In this document: positions 7,357-17,054 of the stretch, in pieces
Position numbering within the stretch: position 1 is the first letter of the stretch
Layout: every line of letters starts with the position of its first letter
Origin: Sphingomonas sp. IC-56
GTDB lineage: Bacteria; Pseudomonadota; Alphaproteobacteria; Sphingomonadales; Sphingomonadaceae
Length of the DNA: 64,000 bases
NCBI RefSeq assembly: GCF_021043375.1
Contig: NZ_JAJNDV010000005.1
Coordinates: 1-64,000, forward strand
Direction: 5' to 3'
The notes under the pieces: model-generated
Database searches by the model: none
What the model saw: only the letters and a program-made list of their open reading frames with translations
What the model was told of the DNA's origin: nothing
Made by a program: the position numbers and the translations under genes

Positions 7357-8532
7357 TTAAAGGACCTCGAACAGCCCCGCAGCACCCATGCCGCCGCCGA
7401 CGCACATGGTGACGACGACGTACTTCGCGCCGCGGCGCTTTCCTTCGATCAGCGCGTGCCCGGTCATCCGTGCGCCCGACATGCCATAGGGATGACCGAT
7501 CGAAATCGCGCCGCCATTCACGTTGAGCAGCTCATTGGGAATGCCCAGCTTGTCGGCGCAGTACAGCACCTGCACGGCGAAGGCTTCGTTCAGCTCCCAC
7601 AGGCCGATATCGTCCATCTTCAGGTTGAAGCGTTCGAGCAGCTTCGGGATCGCAAACACCGGGCCAATGCCCATTTCGTCCGGCTTGGTACCGGCAACCG
7701 CCATGCCGACATAGCGGCCGAGCGGCTGGAGGCCGCGGCTGGAGGCAAGCTTTTCCTCCATCAGCACCACGGCCGCGCTGCCGTCCGAAAGCTGCGACGC
7801 GTTACCAGCAGTGATGGTGCCGTTCGGCAGCACCGGCTGTAGACCCTGAAGCCCTTCCAGCGTGGTCTCCGGACGATTGCCCTCGTCCTTGGCCAGGGTC
7901 ACTTCCTTCTGCGACACTTCCTTGGTCTCTTTGTTGACCAGGTTCATCGTCGCGGTGACCGAGACGATCTCGTCGTCGAACTTGCCCGCTGCCTGTGCGG
8001 CGGCGGTGCGCTGCTGCGACTGGAGCGAATAAGCGTCGGTGCGGTCGCGGCCGATGCCATAGCGGTTCGCCACCACTTCGGCGGTCTGAAGCATCGGCAT
8101 GTAGATGTCGCCCTGGATCGCCAGCAGTTCGCGGTCCGGCTCGATGCGCATCTGCGGAGTCTGCACCAGGCTGATCGACTCCACGCCGCCGCCAACAGTG
8201 ATGTCCATGTTGTCTTGCGTGATCTGCTTGGCCGCGGTGGCGATCGCCATCAGGCCCGACGCGCACTGGCGGTCGATCGACATGCCGGGGACGGTGGTGG
8301 GAAGGCCGGCGCGGAGCAGAGCGTTACGGGCGATGTTGCCCGCCTGGCTGCCCTGCTGGAGCGCCGCGCCGAACACCAGGTCGTCGACCTGTGCGCCCTC
8401 GATACCGGCGCGCTCGATTGCGGCCTTGATCGAGTGGCTGGCGAGGGTGGGGGCGCCGGTGGCGTTGAACGCGCCACGATAGGCGCGGCCGATGGGAGTA
8501 CGGGCAGTGGAGACGATAACTGCGGAGCGCAT
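7357..8532 (-). CDS. Thiolase (acetyl-CoA C-acyltransferase)
   Basis: A 391-residue thiolase. The acyl-accepting cysteine is in [10 protein letters not shown] (near residue 90). The C-terminal half has the catalytic [14 protein letters not shown] and the second cysteine in [13 protein letters not shown]. The reaction is thiolytic cleavage of 3-ketoacyl-CoA or, in reverse, condensation of acyl-CoAs. Full length for the family (about 390). AAGGA precedes ATG 8532. The MaoC-type hydratase gene ends 12 nt upstream on the same strand, so the two are probably one operon for acyl-CoA metabolism. Confidence 0.93.
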   Translation of the reverse strand: MRSAVIVSTARTPIGRAYRGAFNATGAPTLASHSIKAAIERAGIEGAQVDDLVFGAALQQGSQAGNIARNALLRAGLPTTVPGMSIDRQCASGLMAIATAAKQITQDNMDITVGGGVESISLVQTPQMRIEPDRELLAIQGDIYMPMLQTAEVVANRYGIGRDRTDAYSLQSQQRTAAAQAAGKFDDEIVSVTATMNLVNKETKEVSQKEVTLAKDEGNRPETTLEGLQGLQPVLPNGTITAGNASQLSDGSAAVVLMEEKLASSRGLQPLGRYVGMAVAGTKPDEMGIGPVFAIPKLLERFNLKMDDIGLWELNEAFAVQVLYCADKLGIPNELLNVNGGAISIGHPYGMSGARMTGHALIEGKRRGAKYVVVTMCVGGGMGAAGLFEVL

Positions 8533-8544
8533 GGTGTTTCCTTT

Positions 8545-9000
8545 TCAGACGTAGATGAGCGCGATCCATTCGGCGATCAGCGCGGGTTTTGCTGCGCCCT
8601 CGATCTCGAGGGTGTATTCCTGGACATGCTCCCAGACGCCTGGCTGGCGTTCGGTCCGCTTGAGGAGCTTGAAGCGGCCCCGCACGCGGACGCCTGATCG
8701 CACCGGCTGTATGAAGCGCACTTTGTTGCCGCCATAATTGACGCCCATCCGAGCGCCGGCAATGGGCGGTGTCCCGGTGCGCTGGCTGAGCATCGGCATC
8801 AGCGATAGCAGGAGAAATCCATGCGCGATGGTGCCCCCGAACGGAGTCTGCGCCGCACGCACCGGATCGACATGGATGAACTGGTGGTCGCCGGTGGCTT
8901 CGGCGAACTGATCGATCATCGTTTGCGTGACCTCGACCCAGTCGGACACGCGTTCGGTGCCGACCTGTTCGGCCAGTTCCTGCACCGTGACTGCGTTCAC
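8545..9000 (-). CDS. MaoC-type (R)-specific enoyl-CoA hydratase/dehydratase
   Basis: A 151-residue single hot-dog-fold protein. The hydratase signature FAEATGDHQFIHVDPVRA and TIAHGFLLLSL carry the family's Asp/His catalytic pair (near D38 and H43). Such enzymes hydrate trans-2-enoyl-CoA to (R)-3-hydroxyacyl-CoA, a precursor of PHA, or act on branched acyl-CoAs. The GTG at 9000 is preferred because AGGAGGAC sits 7-8 nt upstream; a longer frame continues back to 9273 but is not family-like and would overlap putA. Probably co-transcribed with the downstream thiolase gene. Confidence 0.88.
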   Translation of the reverse strand: MNAVTVQELAEQVGTERVSDWVEVTQTMIDQFAEATGDHQFIHVDPVRAAQTPFGGTIAHGFLLLSLMPMLSQRTGTPPIAGARMGVNYGGNKVRFIQPVRSGVRVRGRFKLLKRTERQPGVWEHVQEYTLEIEGAAKPALIAEWIALIYV

Positions 9001-9098
9001 TGGGGCTGTCCTCCTGCGCAATTTTCTATCATAGCGCGGGACATATCTAGTGACCTCGCTGGGCTTCTCGCAAGCCTTGCCCGACCGAGATTTTGAAA

Positions 9099-12000
9099 AT
9101 GCAGACTGACGTAGCGTCCAACCCGCGTGCATCCATGGCAAAGCTGCATCGTGCCGCCGAACCCGATGTTCTAAAACCGCTTGTCGACCGTGCGCGGCTG
9201 TTCCCTGAGTCGCGCGGACGGGTGATGGGACATGCGCTCGGACTGCTCGCCGATCTACGCGCGGCGCAGACACGGGGCTGGGTGAACCAGTTCCTTCAGG
9301 AATATCGCCTGAACTCGTCCGAGGGCGTCGCGCTGCTCAGCCTTGCCGAGGCGTTCCTGCGCGTTCCCGATCCAGACACCGCCGACCTGCTGATCGCTGA
9401 CAAGATCGGTGACGCGAACTGGAAGTCGCATTCGGGCAAATCGAGCTCTGTGCTGGTCAACAGTGCCACTTGGGGTCTGATGCTCGGCCGTGCGCTGGTA
9501 GGCGACGAGCAGACCGGAACGCTGCGCCGCCTGATCAGCCGCGCGGGCGAGCCGTTCGTGCGCCAGGCAGTAGGCGCCGCGATGAAGCGCATGGGCGAGG
9601 TCTTCGTGATGGGCCGCACCATCGACGAAGCCATGAAGCGGATGAAGCGCCCTGAGAACCAGGGGTTCACCGCCAGCTTCGACATGCTGGGAGAAGCCGC
9701 GCGGACCAAGGCCGATGCCGAGCGCTACTTCCAGGCCTATTTCGAGGCGATCCGCGCAGTCGGCCGCGATCCCAAGGCCGGGCACTCGATCTCGGTCAAG
9801 CTGTCTGCGCTGCACCCACGCTACGAAGTTGGCCAGTACGACAAGTGTGTTCCCGAACTCACCGACATGCTCGCCCAGCTGGCATCGGAAGCGTGCAGCC
9901 AGCGCATCCCGCTGACGGTCGATGCAGAGGAGAGCGAGCGGCTGGACATGAGCCTCGACATCATCGGCAGTGTCGCACGGCGCCCGGAGTTGAAGGGCTG
10001 GGACGGCTTTGGCATGGCGGTGCAGGCCTATGGCAAGCGCGCGCGCGCAGTGATCGCCTGGGCCGACCAGCTCGGCCGGCCGATGCACGTCCGCCTGGTC
10101 AAGGGTGCCTATTGGGACAGCGAGATCAAGCGCACCCAGGTCGAGGGGCTGAGCGATTATCCGCTGTTCACGCGCAAGTCGGCGACGGACGTGTCATACC
10201 TTGCCTGCGCCCGCGACATGCTCGACGCGAAGAACATCATTCCTGCTTTCGCCAGCCACAATGCGCTCACCGTTGCGACTATCCTCGAATGGGCCGGTGA
10301 CAGCCGCGATTTCGAGTTCCAGCGCCTGCACGGCATGGGCGAGGGGCTGTATGAGCGCCTGGTGCGCGAAGAAGGCTATCATTGCCGCATCTACGCCCCT
10401 GTCGGCGGCCATCGCGATCTGCTCGCCTATCTGGTCCGCCGCCTGCTTGAAAACGGCGCCAATTCCTCCTTCGTCCACCAGCTTGCCGATGAGCAGCTGA
10501 GCGAGGCCGAACTGCTGGCAGATCCGGTCGAGAAGATCATTGCCGTCGGCGGCGCGCGCCATCCCAGCATCCCGCTGCCGATCGAGCTTTTCGGCGAATG
10601 GAAGAACTCGGGCGGCATCGACCTGCAGGAGCGCAAGATCCTCGCCGAAACGGCGGCGGCGGTTGCTGCCTTCCCGTTCAACCCCGCCCCCAAAGGTACG
10701 GACTCGGGCGCCGCAGCCGAGACCCGCGAAGCGACCGGCCATGTCGGCGCGGCGATCGACCGCGCCGCGGCAGCCTTCCCCGCTTGGTCGTCGTGCACTC
10801 GGGAGGAACGCGCGGCAATTCTCGAGCGGCTGGCCGACCTGCTCGAAGAAAACCGCATCCCGCTGATGGCGCTCGCGGTCAAAGAAGCGTTCAAGACGCT
10901 GCCCGACGCGATCGGTGAAGTGCGGGAAGCCGCCGACTTCTGCCGCTACTATGCCGTGCGCGCCCGTAGCGACCTCGCGCCGCTGGTGCTTCCCGGACCC
11001 ACGGGCGAGCGCAACGAGCTGCGCATGGAAGGTCGTGGCGTATGGGCGACCATCGCCCCCTGGAACTTCCCGCTGGCGATCTTCCTCGGCCAGACCGCCG
11101 CAGCGCTGGTGACGGGAAACACGGTCATCGCCAAACCCGCCCCGCAAACGCCGGAGATCGCGCGCGCGGCGGTGAAGCTCGCCCACCAGGCTGGCGTGCC
11201 GGAAGACGCGCTGATCCTGATTCCCGGTGGCCCGGAGATCGGCGCAGCGATCACCGCCGATCCGCGCATCGCCGGCGTCGCCTTCACCGGCTCCACGCCG
11301 ACCGCCAAGAAGATCGCCCGATCGCTGCTCGAAGGCGATGACCGCCCTATCGTGCCGCTGATCGCCGAAACCGGCGGCATCAACGCGATGATCGTCGACT
11401 CGACCGCGCTGCCCGAACAGGTGGTAGCCGACGTGCTCACCTCGTCCTTCCGCTCGGCCGGCCAGCGCTGTTCGGCCCTGCGCCTGCTGTTGCTCCAGGA
11501 AGAAATCGCCGAGGGCGTGATCGAGATGCTGCGCGGCGCCATGGAGCAACTGGTGATCGGCGACCCCGGCGATCCCGCCACCGATGTCGGCCCGGTCATC
11601 GACCAGGCCGCTTATAACCATCTGATGGGCTATCGTGAGAGCGTGAAGGGCCGCTGGATCAAGACGCTGCCGGTGCCGGCAAGCGGCCTGTTCGTACCGC
11701 CGACCATGGTGCGGCTCGACTCGATCGACGATCTGTCGCGTGAATGGTTCGGCCCGATCCTCCACGTAGCCACCTGGAAAGCTGGCGCGCTGGAGGAAAC
11801 CATCGCTCGGGTGAACAACAAGGGCTTCGGCCTCACCATGGGGCTGCACAGCCGCATCGCCCGCTCGGCCGAACTGACGGAGGCACGCGCGCGCGTCGGC
11901 AACCTTTACGTCAATCGCTCGATGATCGGCGCGGTGGTCGGCTCACAACCCTTCGGCGGCGAGGGCCTGTCGGGCACCGGCCCCAAGGCCGGCGGCCCGC

Positions 12001-12101
12001 ACTATCTCCACCGCTTCTGCGCCGAACGCTCGATCTCGGTCGACACCACCAGTGCCGGCGGCAACGCGACGCTGCTCAGCCTGGACGAAGGCGGGATCTA
12101 G
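9099..12101 (+). CDS. putA: Bifunctional proline dehydrogenase/P5C dehydrogenase
   Basis: A protein of about 1000 residues that oxidises proline to glutamate. The proline dehydrogenase barrel spans roughly residues 60-490, with RLVKGAYWDSEIKR and VSYLACARDML. The glutamate-semialdehyde dehydrogenase spans about 560-985, with WATIAPWNFPLAIFLGQ, the catalytic Glu in AETGGINAM (near 757) and the catalytic Cys in SAGQRCSALRLL (near 790). Length and the absence of an N-terminal ribbon-helix-helix domain mark the minimal type A PutA, which has no DNA-binding autoregulation. ATG 9099 is preferred over TTG 9093. It is divergent from the MaoC gene; a hairpin follows the stop. Confidence 0.96.
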   Translation: MQTDVASNPRASMAKLHRAAEPDVLKPLVDRARLFPESRGRVMGHALGLLADLRAAQTRGWVNQFLQEYRLNSSEGVALLSLAEAFLRVPDPDTADLLIADKIGDANWKSHSGKSSSVLVNSATWGLMLGRALVGDEQTGTLRRLISRAGEPFVRQAVGAAMKRMGEVFVMGRTIDEAMKRMKRPENQGFTASFDMLGEAARTKADAERYFQAYFEAIRAVGRDPKAGHSISVKLSALHPRYEVGQYDKCVPELTDMLAQLASEACSQRIPLTVDAEESERLDMSLDIIGSVARRPELKGWDGFGMAVQAYGKRARAVIAWADQLGRPMHVRLVKGAYWDSEIKRTQVEGLSDYPLFTRKSATDVSYLACARDMLDAKNIIPAFASHNALTVATILEWAGDSRDFEFQRLHGMGEGLYERLVREEGYHCRIYAPVGGHRDLLAYLVRRLLENGANSSFVHQLADEQLSEAELLADPVEKIIAVGGARHPSIPLPIELFGEWKNSGGIDLQERKILAETAAAVAAFPFNPAPKGTDSGAAAETREATGHVGAAIDRAAAAFPAWSSCTREERAAILERLADLLEENRIPLMALAVKEAFKTLPDAIGEVREAADFCRYYAVRARSDLAPLVLPGPTGERNELRMEGRGVWATIAPWNFPLAIFLGQTAAALVTGNTVIAKPAPQTPEIARAAVKLAHQAGVPEDALILIPGGPEIGAAITADPRIAGVAFTGSTPTAKKIARSLLEGDDRPIVPLIAETGGINAMIVDSTALPEQVVADVLTSSFRSAGQRCSALRLLLLQEEIAEGVIEMLRGAMEQLVIGDPGDPATDVGPVIDQAAYNHLMGYRESVKGRWIKTLPVPASGLFVPPTMVRLDSIDDLSREWFGPILHVATWKAGALEETIARVNNKGFGLTMGLHSRIARSAELTEARARVGNLYVNRSMIGAVVGSQPFGGEGLSGTGPKAGGPHYLHRFCAERSISVDTTSAGGNATLLSLDEGGI

Positions 12102-12107
12102 GCCGGC

Positions 12108-12136
12108 CTGATCCTCACCCTCGCGGGGAGGATCAG
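12108..12136. terminator. Hairpin between convergent putA and the MscS gene
   Basis: CTGATCCTC (12108-12116) pairs perfectly with GAGGATCAG (12128-12136) around an 11-nt loop. It overlaps the stop of the minus-strand channel gene and follows the putA stop by 6 nt. No clear T-tract follows on either strand, so intrinsic termination is only a possibility. Confidence 0.4.
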
Positions 12137-13305
12137 CTTGCGCCCCCGTCCACCCGAACCGTCTGCGGATCGGGGTAGGGCATCACCAACGTCCCATCCG
12201 GCGCAGCCGTGAAGGTGGTCTGTGTCGGATAGGGAATGCTGATCTTCTCGGCCGCGAACCGCCGCAGGATTGCAGTGGCAATCCGGTCGCGGATCGGGTG
12301 CGCCACGCTCCAGTCGCTCGACGGCACTTCGACGATCAGCTCATAATCCAGCGAGCTGGCGTTGAAGGTCGAGAAGCCCGCGCGCGGCGCCTTGGCGCCC
12401 TCGGCCTCGACGATCTCGTTGAGGATGCCAGGGATCCGGTCGAGCACTTCGGGCGGCGTCTCATACGCCACCCCCAGCATCCAGCTGAAGCGGATATGGT
12501 TTCGGTCGCTGAGGTTCTGGATCTCCTTGTCCAGCAGCTGCCGGTTGGAGATGATCCGCAGCTCGCCGTCGAACGAGCGAATACGCGTGGACTTCAGCCC
12601 AATCTGCTCGATCGTGCCCGACGTGGTGTCATACTTGATGTTCTGGCCCACACGGAACGGCCGGTCGAAAATGATCGACAGCGCCGCGATCAGGTCGCCG
12701 AAGATGCCCTGCGCGGCCAGACCAATGGCGATGCCGCCGATGCCCAGGCCAGCGACCAGCCCGGTCACGTTCACCCCGACATTGCTCAGCACCATCACCG
12801 TCGCGATAGCGAACAGCGCGATCGACACCAGCAGGCGGATGATCCCCAGTGCGCTGGCCAGCCCTTCGTTGTGATAAGTTTCCGACGTGGTGCGATGCTC
12901 GATCGCGCCAAAGATCAGCTCGCGCACCCAGATCGCGCCCTGGAACACCGCGGCCACCGTGAACAGCACGCGGATCGTGGTGGCGACCGTCTGCGGCGGA
13001 TCGGCATAGCCCGACACCAATTGGAGCGCGGCCATGATGATGAAGAAATTGCCGGTCTTCGCCAGCGCGCGCCCGATGATCGACGTCCAGTTGGCCGTGC
13101 CTGATCCATGGCTGCACAGCCGGATCGCCCAGGCGCGGATGCCGTGGAGCAGCAGCACGATCGCCGCCGCAATGCCGCCGGAGATCAGGATCTCCAGCCA
13201 GTGATGCTGGAACCACACGAAGGAGTCGTGGAACAGGCTGCGCGCCTGACTTTGCAGCGACTGGCCAGACGGCAGGATGGGCGCGCTCGAACTTTTGTTG
13301 GTCAT
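12133..13305 (-). CDS. MscS-family mechanosensitive ion channel
   Basis: A 390-residue small-conductance mechanosensitive channel homologue. After a polar N-terminus come four or so transmembrane segments (first near residues 40-58). The pore-lining helix and beta domain read GLVAGLGIGGIAIGLAAQG and FGDLIAALSIIFDRPFRVG (roughly 175-215), followed by GTIEQIGLKSTRIR and a cytoplasmic C-terminal domain. It protects against hypo-osmotic shock by opening under membrane tension. It starts 8 nt after the topoisomerase IB stop, so the two are very probably co-transcribed. Confidence 0.92.
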   Translation of the reverse strand: MTNKSSSAPILPSGQSLQSQARSLFHDSFVWFQHHWLEILISGGIAAAIVLLLHGIRAWAIRLCSHGSGTANWTSIIGRALAKTGNFFIIMAALQLVSGYADPPQTVATTIRVLFTVAAVFQGAIWVRELIFGAIEHRTTSETYHNEGLASALGIIRLLVSIALFAIATVMVLSNVGVNVTGLVAGLGIGGIAIGLAAQGIFGDLIAALSIIFDRPFRVGQNIKYDTTSGTIEQIGLKSTRIRSFDGELRIISNRQLLDKEIQNLSDRNHIRFSWMLGVAYETPPEVLDRIPGILNEIVEAEGAKAPRAGFSTFNASSLDYELIVEVPSSDWSVAHPIRDRIATAILRRFAAEKISIPYPTQTTFTAAPDGTLVMPYPDPQTVRVDGGAS

Positions 13306-13313
13306 GCGGGCGG

Positions 13314-14336
13314 TCAGGCAGCCTCTTGCTGTTGCAGATCGTCGATGATTTCTTCTTCCAGGAACTGGATCAACCCGCGCTCATAGCGGGTGAGGAAGCG
13401 AGTGGAGCGCGGTAGCCGCAGCCCCGCGCGGAACTCCGCCTGCGCCACCTTGTCCTTGGCCAGTTCGATCAAGCGGGGATGGACATAGGACTTGCGCGCA
13501 ATCGACGGCGTGTTGCCCAGCGCCTCGGTCACTGGCTCGAGCACCGACTTGATGCCGACATAGTCGCTCGCGCTCGCCAGCGTCCGAAATGCGATCACGC
13601 TCGCCCCCCAGGTGCGGAAATGCTTGGCGGAGAACTCGCCGCCCATCGCGTCCTGGATATAGCAGTTCACGTCGGTGGAGGTGACCGGATGCGCCTCGCC
13701 AGCGTCGTCGACCCAGCGGAACAGGTTCTGCCCCGGCAGGTCCTGGCACCGCTTCACGAACGCGCTCAGCGTCCGGTCGGTTACCGTCATGATCCGCATC
13801 TTGCCCGATTTGGCGCGGAACTGAAGCTTGAGTGTCTGGCCCTTCACCTTGGCGTGACGCTTGCGCAGCGTGGTCGCACCAAAACTCTTATTCTCCTGCG
13901 CATAGGCTTCGTTGCCGACGCGGATCGTGCCCAGATCGAGCAACCGCACCACCGCCGCCACTGCCTTTTGCTTGCACAGCCCACGCAGCTTCAGATCGGC
14001 CTCGACCCGCTCGCGCAGTCGCGGCAGGCTATGGCCGAACCCGGAACAACGGTCATACTTCGCCGCCTCCTGCGCCTCGCGAAACCCGGCGTGATAGCGA
14101 TACTGCTTCCGCCCTTTTTCGTCGTAGCCGATCGCCTGGATGTGCCCGTTGGGATCGGGGCAGAACCACGCGTTCACATAGGCCGGCGGCAGGCCGATCT
14201 TGTTCAGCCGGTCGATTTCGTCGCGGTCGGTGATGCGCTGACCATCGGCATCCCAATAGCCCCAGCCATTGCGCACTTTGCGCCGGGTGATTCCCGTTTC
14301 CTGATCATCGACATAGACGATGTCGGTGGCTGCCAT
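13314..14336 (-). CDS. DNA topoisomerase IB (poxvirus type)
   Basis: A 340-residue type IB topoisomerase of the small viral/bacterial kind, which relaxes supercoils by nicking one strand through a 3'-phosphotyrosine. The N-terminal domain (residues 1-100) includes ITRRKVRNGWGYWD. The catalytic domain has FRAKSGKMRIMTV, KHFRTWGASVIAF with the conserved Arg, and the active-site tyrosine in ARKSYVHPRLI (near residue 281). Length fits the family. It follows the acyltransferase gene by 60 nt and precedes the MscS gene by 8 nt. The pairing with a channel gene suggests only co-transcription. Confidence 0.92.
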   Translation of the reverse strand: MAATDIVYVDDQETGITRRKVRNGWGYWDADGQRITDRDEIDRLNKIGLPPAYVNAWFCPDPNGHIQAIGYDEKGRKQYRYHAGFREAQEAAKYDRCSGFGHSLPRLRERVEADLKLRGLCKQKAVAAVVRLLDLGTIRVGNEAYAQENKSFGATTLRKRHAKVKGQTLKLQFRAKSGKMRIMTVTDRTLSAFVKRCQDLPGQNLFRWVDDAGEAHPVTSTDVNCYIQDAMGGEFSAKHFRTWGASVIAFRTLASASDYVGIKSVLEPVTEALGNTPSIARKSYVHPRLIELAKDKVAQAEFRAGLRLPRSTRFLTRYERGLIQFLEEEIIDDLQQQEAA

Positions 14337-14396
14337 GACGTCCTCGCGAGTGGTGCCAATGAATGCCTGGGGACCCGCGTTCGTTCCGGGACCAGC

Positions 14397-15470
14397 CTAG
14401 ATGGCGGCGGCGCGGGGGCGGGGCAGGGCGAGCCGGTTCACCCAGCGCTGCGCCGGCCGCTCGACCAGATGATACAGCACCACCGAGCTCGCCAGCACCA
14501 GCAACAGGTACAGTGCCAGTAGCGGCCAGCCAATCATGCCGCTCGGCCCCACGAGCACCAGCTTGAAGACAAACCACAGCAGGAAATGGCCGAGATAGGT
14601 CGCGTAGCTGATCTCGCCCAGATAATGCAGCGGCGCGACTTCGAGCACATTGCCCGCGCGTCCAGCGCTGAGCGCCAACGCAAGCAGCAACGCAGCAAAG
14701 CCCGCCGGAACCGCAAGGGTCTCAGGAAGCGCACCCAAGGCAGCTGCCATCAGCAATGCCAGCCCGAGGAGCGCAGCGGCCAAGGCGATGCCGCGCCCGT
14801 GCGCCCGCCAGCGAAGCCACAGCGCGCCGATGCCAGTACCCGCGGCGAACTCCAGCGTGCACCGGACCACGCCAAGCCGCGGGATCGCGTCCCCCAAGCT
14901 GGCAGCACCGTATAGGCGGTACAGCAAATGAAGCGCCACCAGCAGCCCCACAACGGCACTCACAACCACAACCGAAGGAACCCGCCGCCAGTCTACGCTC
15001 ACCACCAGCAGGGGAAACATCAGGTAAGCCGCCAGTTCGCACGAGATCGACCAGGCCGGATCGTTCCAGCTGAGCGCATCGGTGAACCCCCAATTCTGGA
15101 GCAGCAGCAGATGCAGCGGCAACTCGTCCCAGGGGAACTGCGCCGCCGCGCGCCCGGTCGCCAGCAGCACAAGCGCCAGCAGCACCGCACACCCCAGCAT
15201 GAACAGGTGCAGCGGCCAGATCCGCGCCACCCGGCGCTGAAGGAAGCGCGGCACCGCGCGCACCCCCTCGTCGCGTAGCACCTCCGACGCGCTTAGCCAG
15301 ATCACGAAGCCGGACAGCAGGAAGAAGAAGTCGACCGCCAGATAGCCTTTGGCCAGCACCGCCTCCGCGGCGGGCGGCAGGCCGGCAATCGACAGGCGCA
15401 CATGGAACAGCACCACCGCCCAGGCGGCGAGCCCGCGCATGCTGGTCAGCGCCTTGAGTTCGCGCGTCAC
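14397..15470 (-). CDS. Acyltransferase 3 family membrane protein
   Basis: A 357-residue polytopic membrane acyltransferase (OafA/NodX type) that transfers acetyl or other acyl groups to extracellular sugars. The N-terminus has the family pattern LTSMRGLAAWAVVLFHVR, with the conserved Arg and His, then LAVDFFFLLSGFVIWL. About ten hydrophobic segments follow. The GTG at 15470 is chosen because it overlaps the ligase stop as GTGA (4 nt), a typical translational-coupling arrangement; the longer frame simply reads through the ligase gene. Together with the ligase it probably decorates an exported glycan. Confidence 0.88.
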   Translation of the reverse strand: MTRELKALTSMRGLAAWAVVLFHVRLSIAGLPPAAEAVLAKGYLAVDFFFLLSGFVIWLSASEVLRDEGVRAVPRFLQRRVARIWPLHLFMLGCAVLLALVLLATGRAAAQFPWDELPLHLLLLQNWGFTDALSWNDPAWSISCELAAYLMFPLLVVSVDWRRVPSVVVVSAVVGLLVALHLLYRLYGAASLGDAIPRLGVVRCTLEFAAGTGIGALWLRWRAHGRGIALAAALLGLALLMAAALGALPETLAVPAGFAALLLALALSAGRAGNVLEVAPLHYLGEISYATYLGHFLLWFVFKLVLVGPSGMIGWPLLALYLLLVLASSVVLYHLVERPAQRWVNRLALPRPRAAAI

Positions 15471-16816
15471 GCCGCGGCCAGCTTCTGCTTGCGCAGCGGC
15501 CGCCAGGCACCCTCGGCCCGCTTGCGCGTCACATAGGTATCCAGCCCGATCTGCGCGCCGATCAACATGTACACGAACGGCTGGAACGCGATGGCGATGA
15601 ACGTCGCCCCCAGCATGTAGATGATGTGCGCGCTTTGCAGCGCAGAGGCCAGCGGACTGATCCATTCCTCGCCTGGCTCGGGTTTGCGGTAGCGCCGCCG
15701 CAGCACTTCCATGCGGAAGATGCCGGCCAGATTGATCACCAGCCACAACACCAGCCCGGGATAGCCCTGCTCGCCCAGCATCTCGAAATAGGCGCTGTGA
15801 TAGGCGCGCGCCTGGTCGACTTCCAGGCTGCGCGCCACTTCAGCCTGGCCGCCGGCCTCGGTCACGCTGACCTTTTCATATCGGATGCGGTTCTGGCGAT
15901 ACGCCTCGAACCCCCCGCCCATGGGGCGGGTCTTGGCATAGTCCATCGTCCACTGCCAAACCGCCAGCCGCGTGGAGGCGGACGCATCGCCCTGATAGGT
16001 CTTGATCGTGCCCATCCGCTCGGTGAACGAAGCGGGCAAGAACGGGATGGCAAGGAGCCCCAGGCAGCCGAGTGCGGTCAGATAAACGACCTTGCGCTTG
16101 GCGTCGCGGATCAGCAGCAGCGCCAGCAGCACGATGCACAGCAGGCCTGTACGCGTCGAGGTGCCCACCGGGATCAGCAGGCAGGCAAAGATCAGCGCGT
16201 AGCAGAACCCCCTCACTTTCCAGTCCGGCGGAAAGATCGTGCCAAAGCGCGAGAACCACAGGATCAGCGGAATGATTGCGATCGCCACGGTGGAAATGGT
16301 CGACCCTTCGTACAGCCCCGAATTGTTGGTCACCATCAGGTTCAATTCGCCATAGCCGCCGCCCGAGGCGAGTGTCTTGATCCCGCCCACGATGATGATC
16401 GATGCAGCCGATAGCACCATGAACAGCAACAGGCTCTCGATGCGCAGCTTGGTGCGCAGCGTCAGCGGCAGGAAGGCGGCGAACGCCAGCGCCTTCCACA
16501 CCCAGGCCCATTTCTCCAGCGCCTCCAATTTGAAGTCGGCGTTGAGGGTGGTGTAGTAACAATAGCCCAGCAGCGCGACGATCAGCAGCTGGCGCGGCGC
16601 GACGCGCATGTCGCGCTTGTCGTCGGTGATTGCCCAGCCGAGCACCGCCAGCCCGACTGCGATCATCGAAACCGGCACCGAGTTCAGCAAGATATAGGTC
16701 AGCCGCTGCGGCGAGACGATGTCGATATAGGCATAGGCAAGCACGAACAGGAACGGCCGGCGAAACCCGGTGGCGAGCAGCGCCACCAGGAACACCACAA
16801 AGGGGATGTCATGCAC
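15467..16816 (-). CDS. Exosortase A-associated O-glycosylation ligase (Wzy/WaaL-like)
   Basis: A 449-residue membrane protein of the O-antigen ligase superfamily, closest to the putative O-glycosylation ligase of exosortase A (XrtA/EpsH) systems (TIGR03097). The diagnostic N-terminus is RPFLFVLAYAYIDIVSPQRL. Ten to twelve membrane segments are visible, with a periplasmic loop containing the run FTERMGTIKTYQGDASASTR, and GGGFEAYRQNRI near 290-310. It is thought to polymerise or transfer glycans in the periplasm. The start is GTG 16816 and overlaps the end of the 53-aa ORF by 8 nt. No exosortase gene is present in this window. Confidence 0.88.
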   Translation of the reverse strand: MHDIPFVVFLVALLATGFRRPFLFVLAYAYIDIVSPQRLTYILLNSVPVSMIAVGLAVLGWAITDDKRDMRVAPRQLLIVALLGYCYYTTLNADFKLEALEKWAWVWKALAFAAFLPLTLRTKLRIESLLLFMVLSAASIIIVGGIKTLASGGGYGELNLMVTNNSGLYEGSTISTVAIAIIPLILWFSRFGTIFPPDWKVRGFCYALIFACLLIPVGTSTRTGLLCIVLLALLLIRDAKRKVVYLTALGCLGLLAIPFLPASFTERMGTIKTYQGDASASTRLAVWQWTMDYAKTRPMGGGFEAYRQNRIRYEKVSVTEAGGQAEVARSLEVDQARAYHSAYFEMLGEQGYPGLVLWLVINLAGIFRMEVLRRRYRKPEPGEEWISPLASALQSAHIIYMLGATFIAIAFQPFVYMLIGAQIGLDTYVTRKRAEGAWRPLRKQKLAAA

Positions 16817-16970
16817 CGCGCTTGCCCCATCGCCGCTTGCGAGAGGACACCTGCGCGTCCTGCGCGTCCTGCGCGCCCGTTTCCTGGTCCAGGTCGGGGC
16901 GGCGCAACAGCAGGAACGCGGCGATCAGCATCAGCCCATGAGTCACGGCCAGCGAGAAATTGTCGATCAT
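16809..16970 (-). CDS. Small membrane protein, 53 aa, upstream of the glycan ligase
   Basis: A 53-residue ORF: residues 5-22 are hydrophobic (SLAVTHGLMLIAAFLLL), followed by RRPD, an acidic/Gln stretch of three AQD-type triplets encoded by a 9-bp tandem repeat, and a basic tail (SSRKRRWGKRG). Its stop overlaps the ligase GTG start by 8 nt (GTGCATGA), which suggests coupled translation. GAGGAG lies about 14 nt before the ATG. No family is recognised. It could be a small membrane partner of the ligase, or a leader peptide. Confidence 0.5.
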   Translation of the reverse strand: MIDNFSLAVTHGLMLIAAFLLLRRPDLDQETGAQDAQDAQVSSRKRRWGKRGA

Positions 16971-17054
16971 GCGCCGGTCACCGCTCCTCTACGCCGCCTT
17001 GCTAACCCAATGCAGTTGACGCGCCGTTAAGGGCTCTCATGTCAGGGAAAGGCC

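Noticed and set aside
10194..11849. 551-codon open frame opposite putA
   Set aside because: Antisense shadow with biased composition; putA is certain.
12133..14336. MscS and topoisomerase IB as a defence island
   Set aside because: Both are common chromosomal genes in this clade with housekeeping-like composition. Co-transcription alone does not support a defence role.
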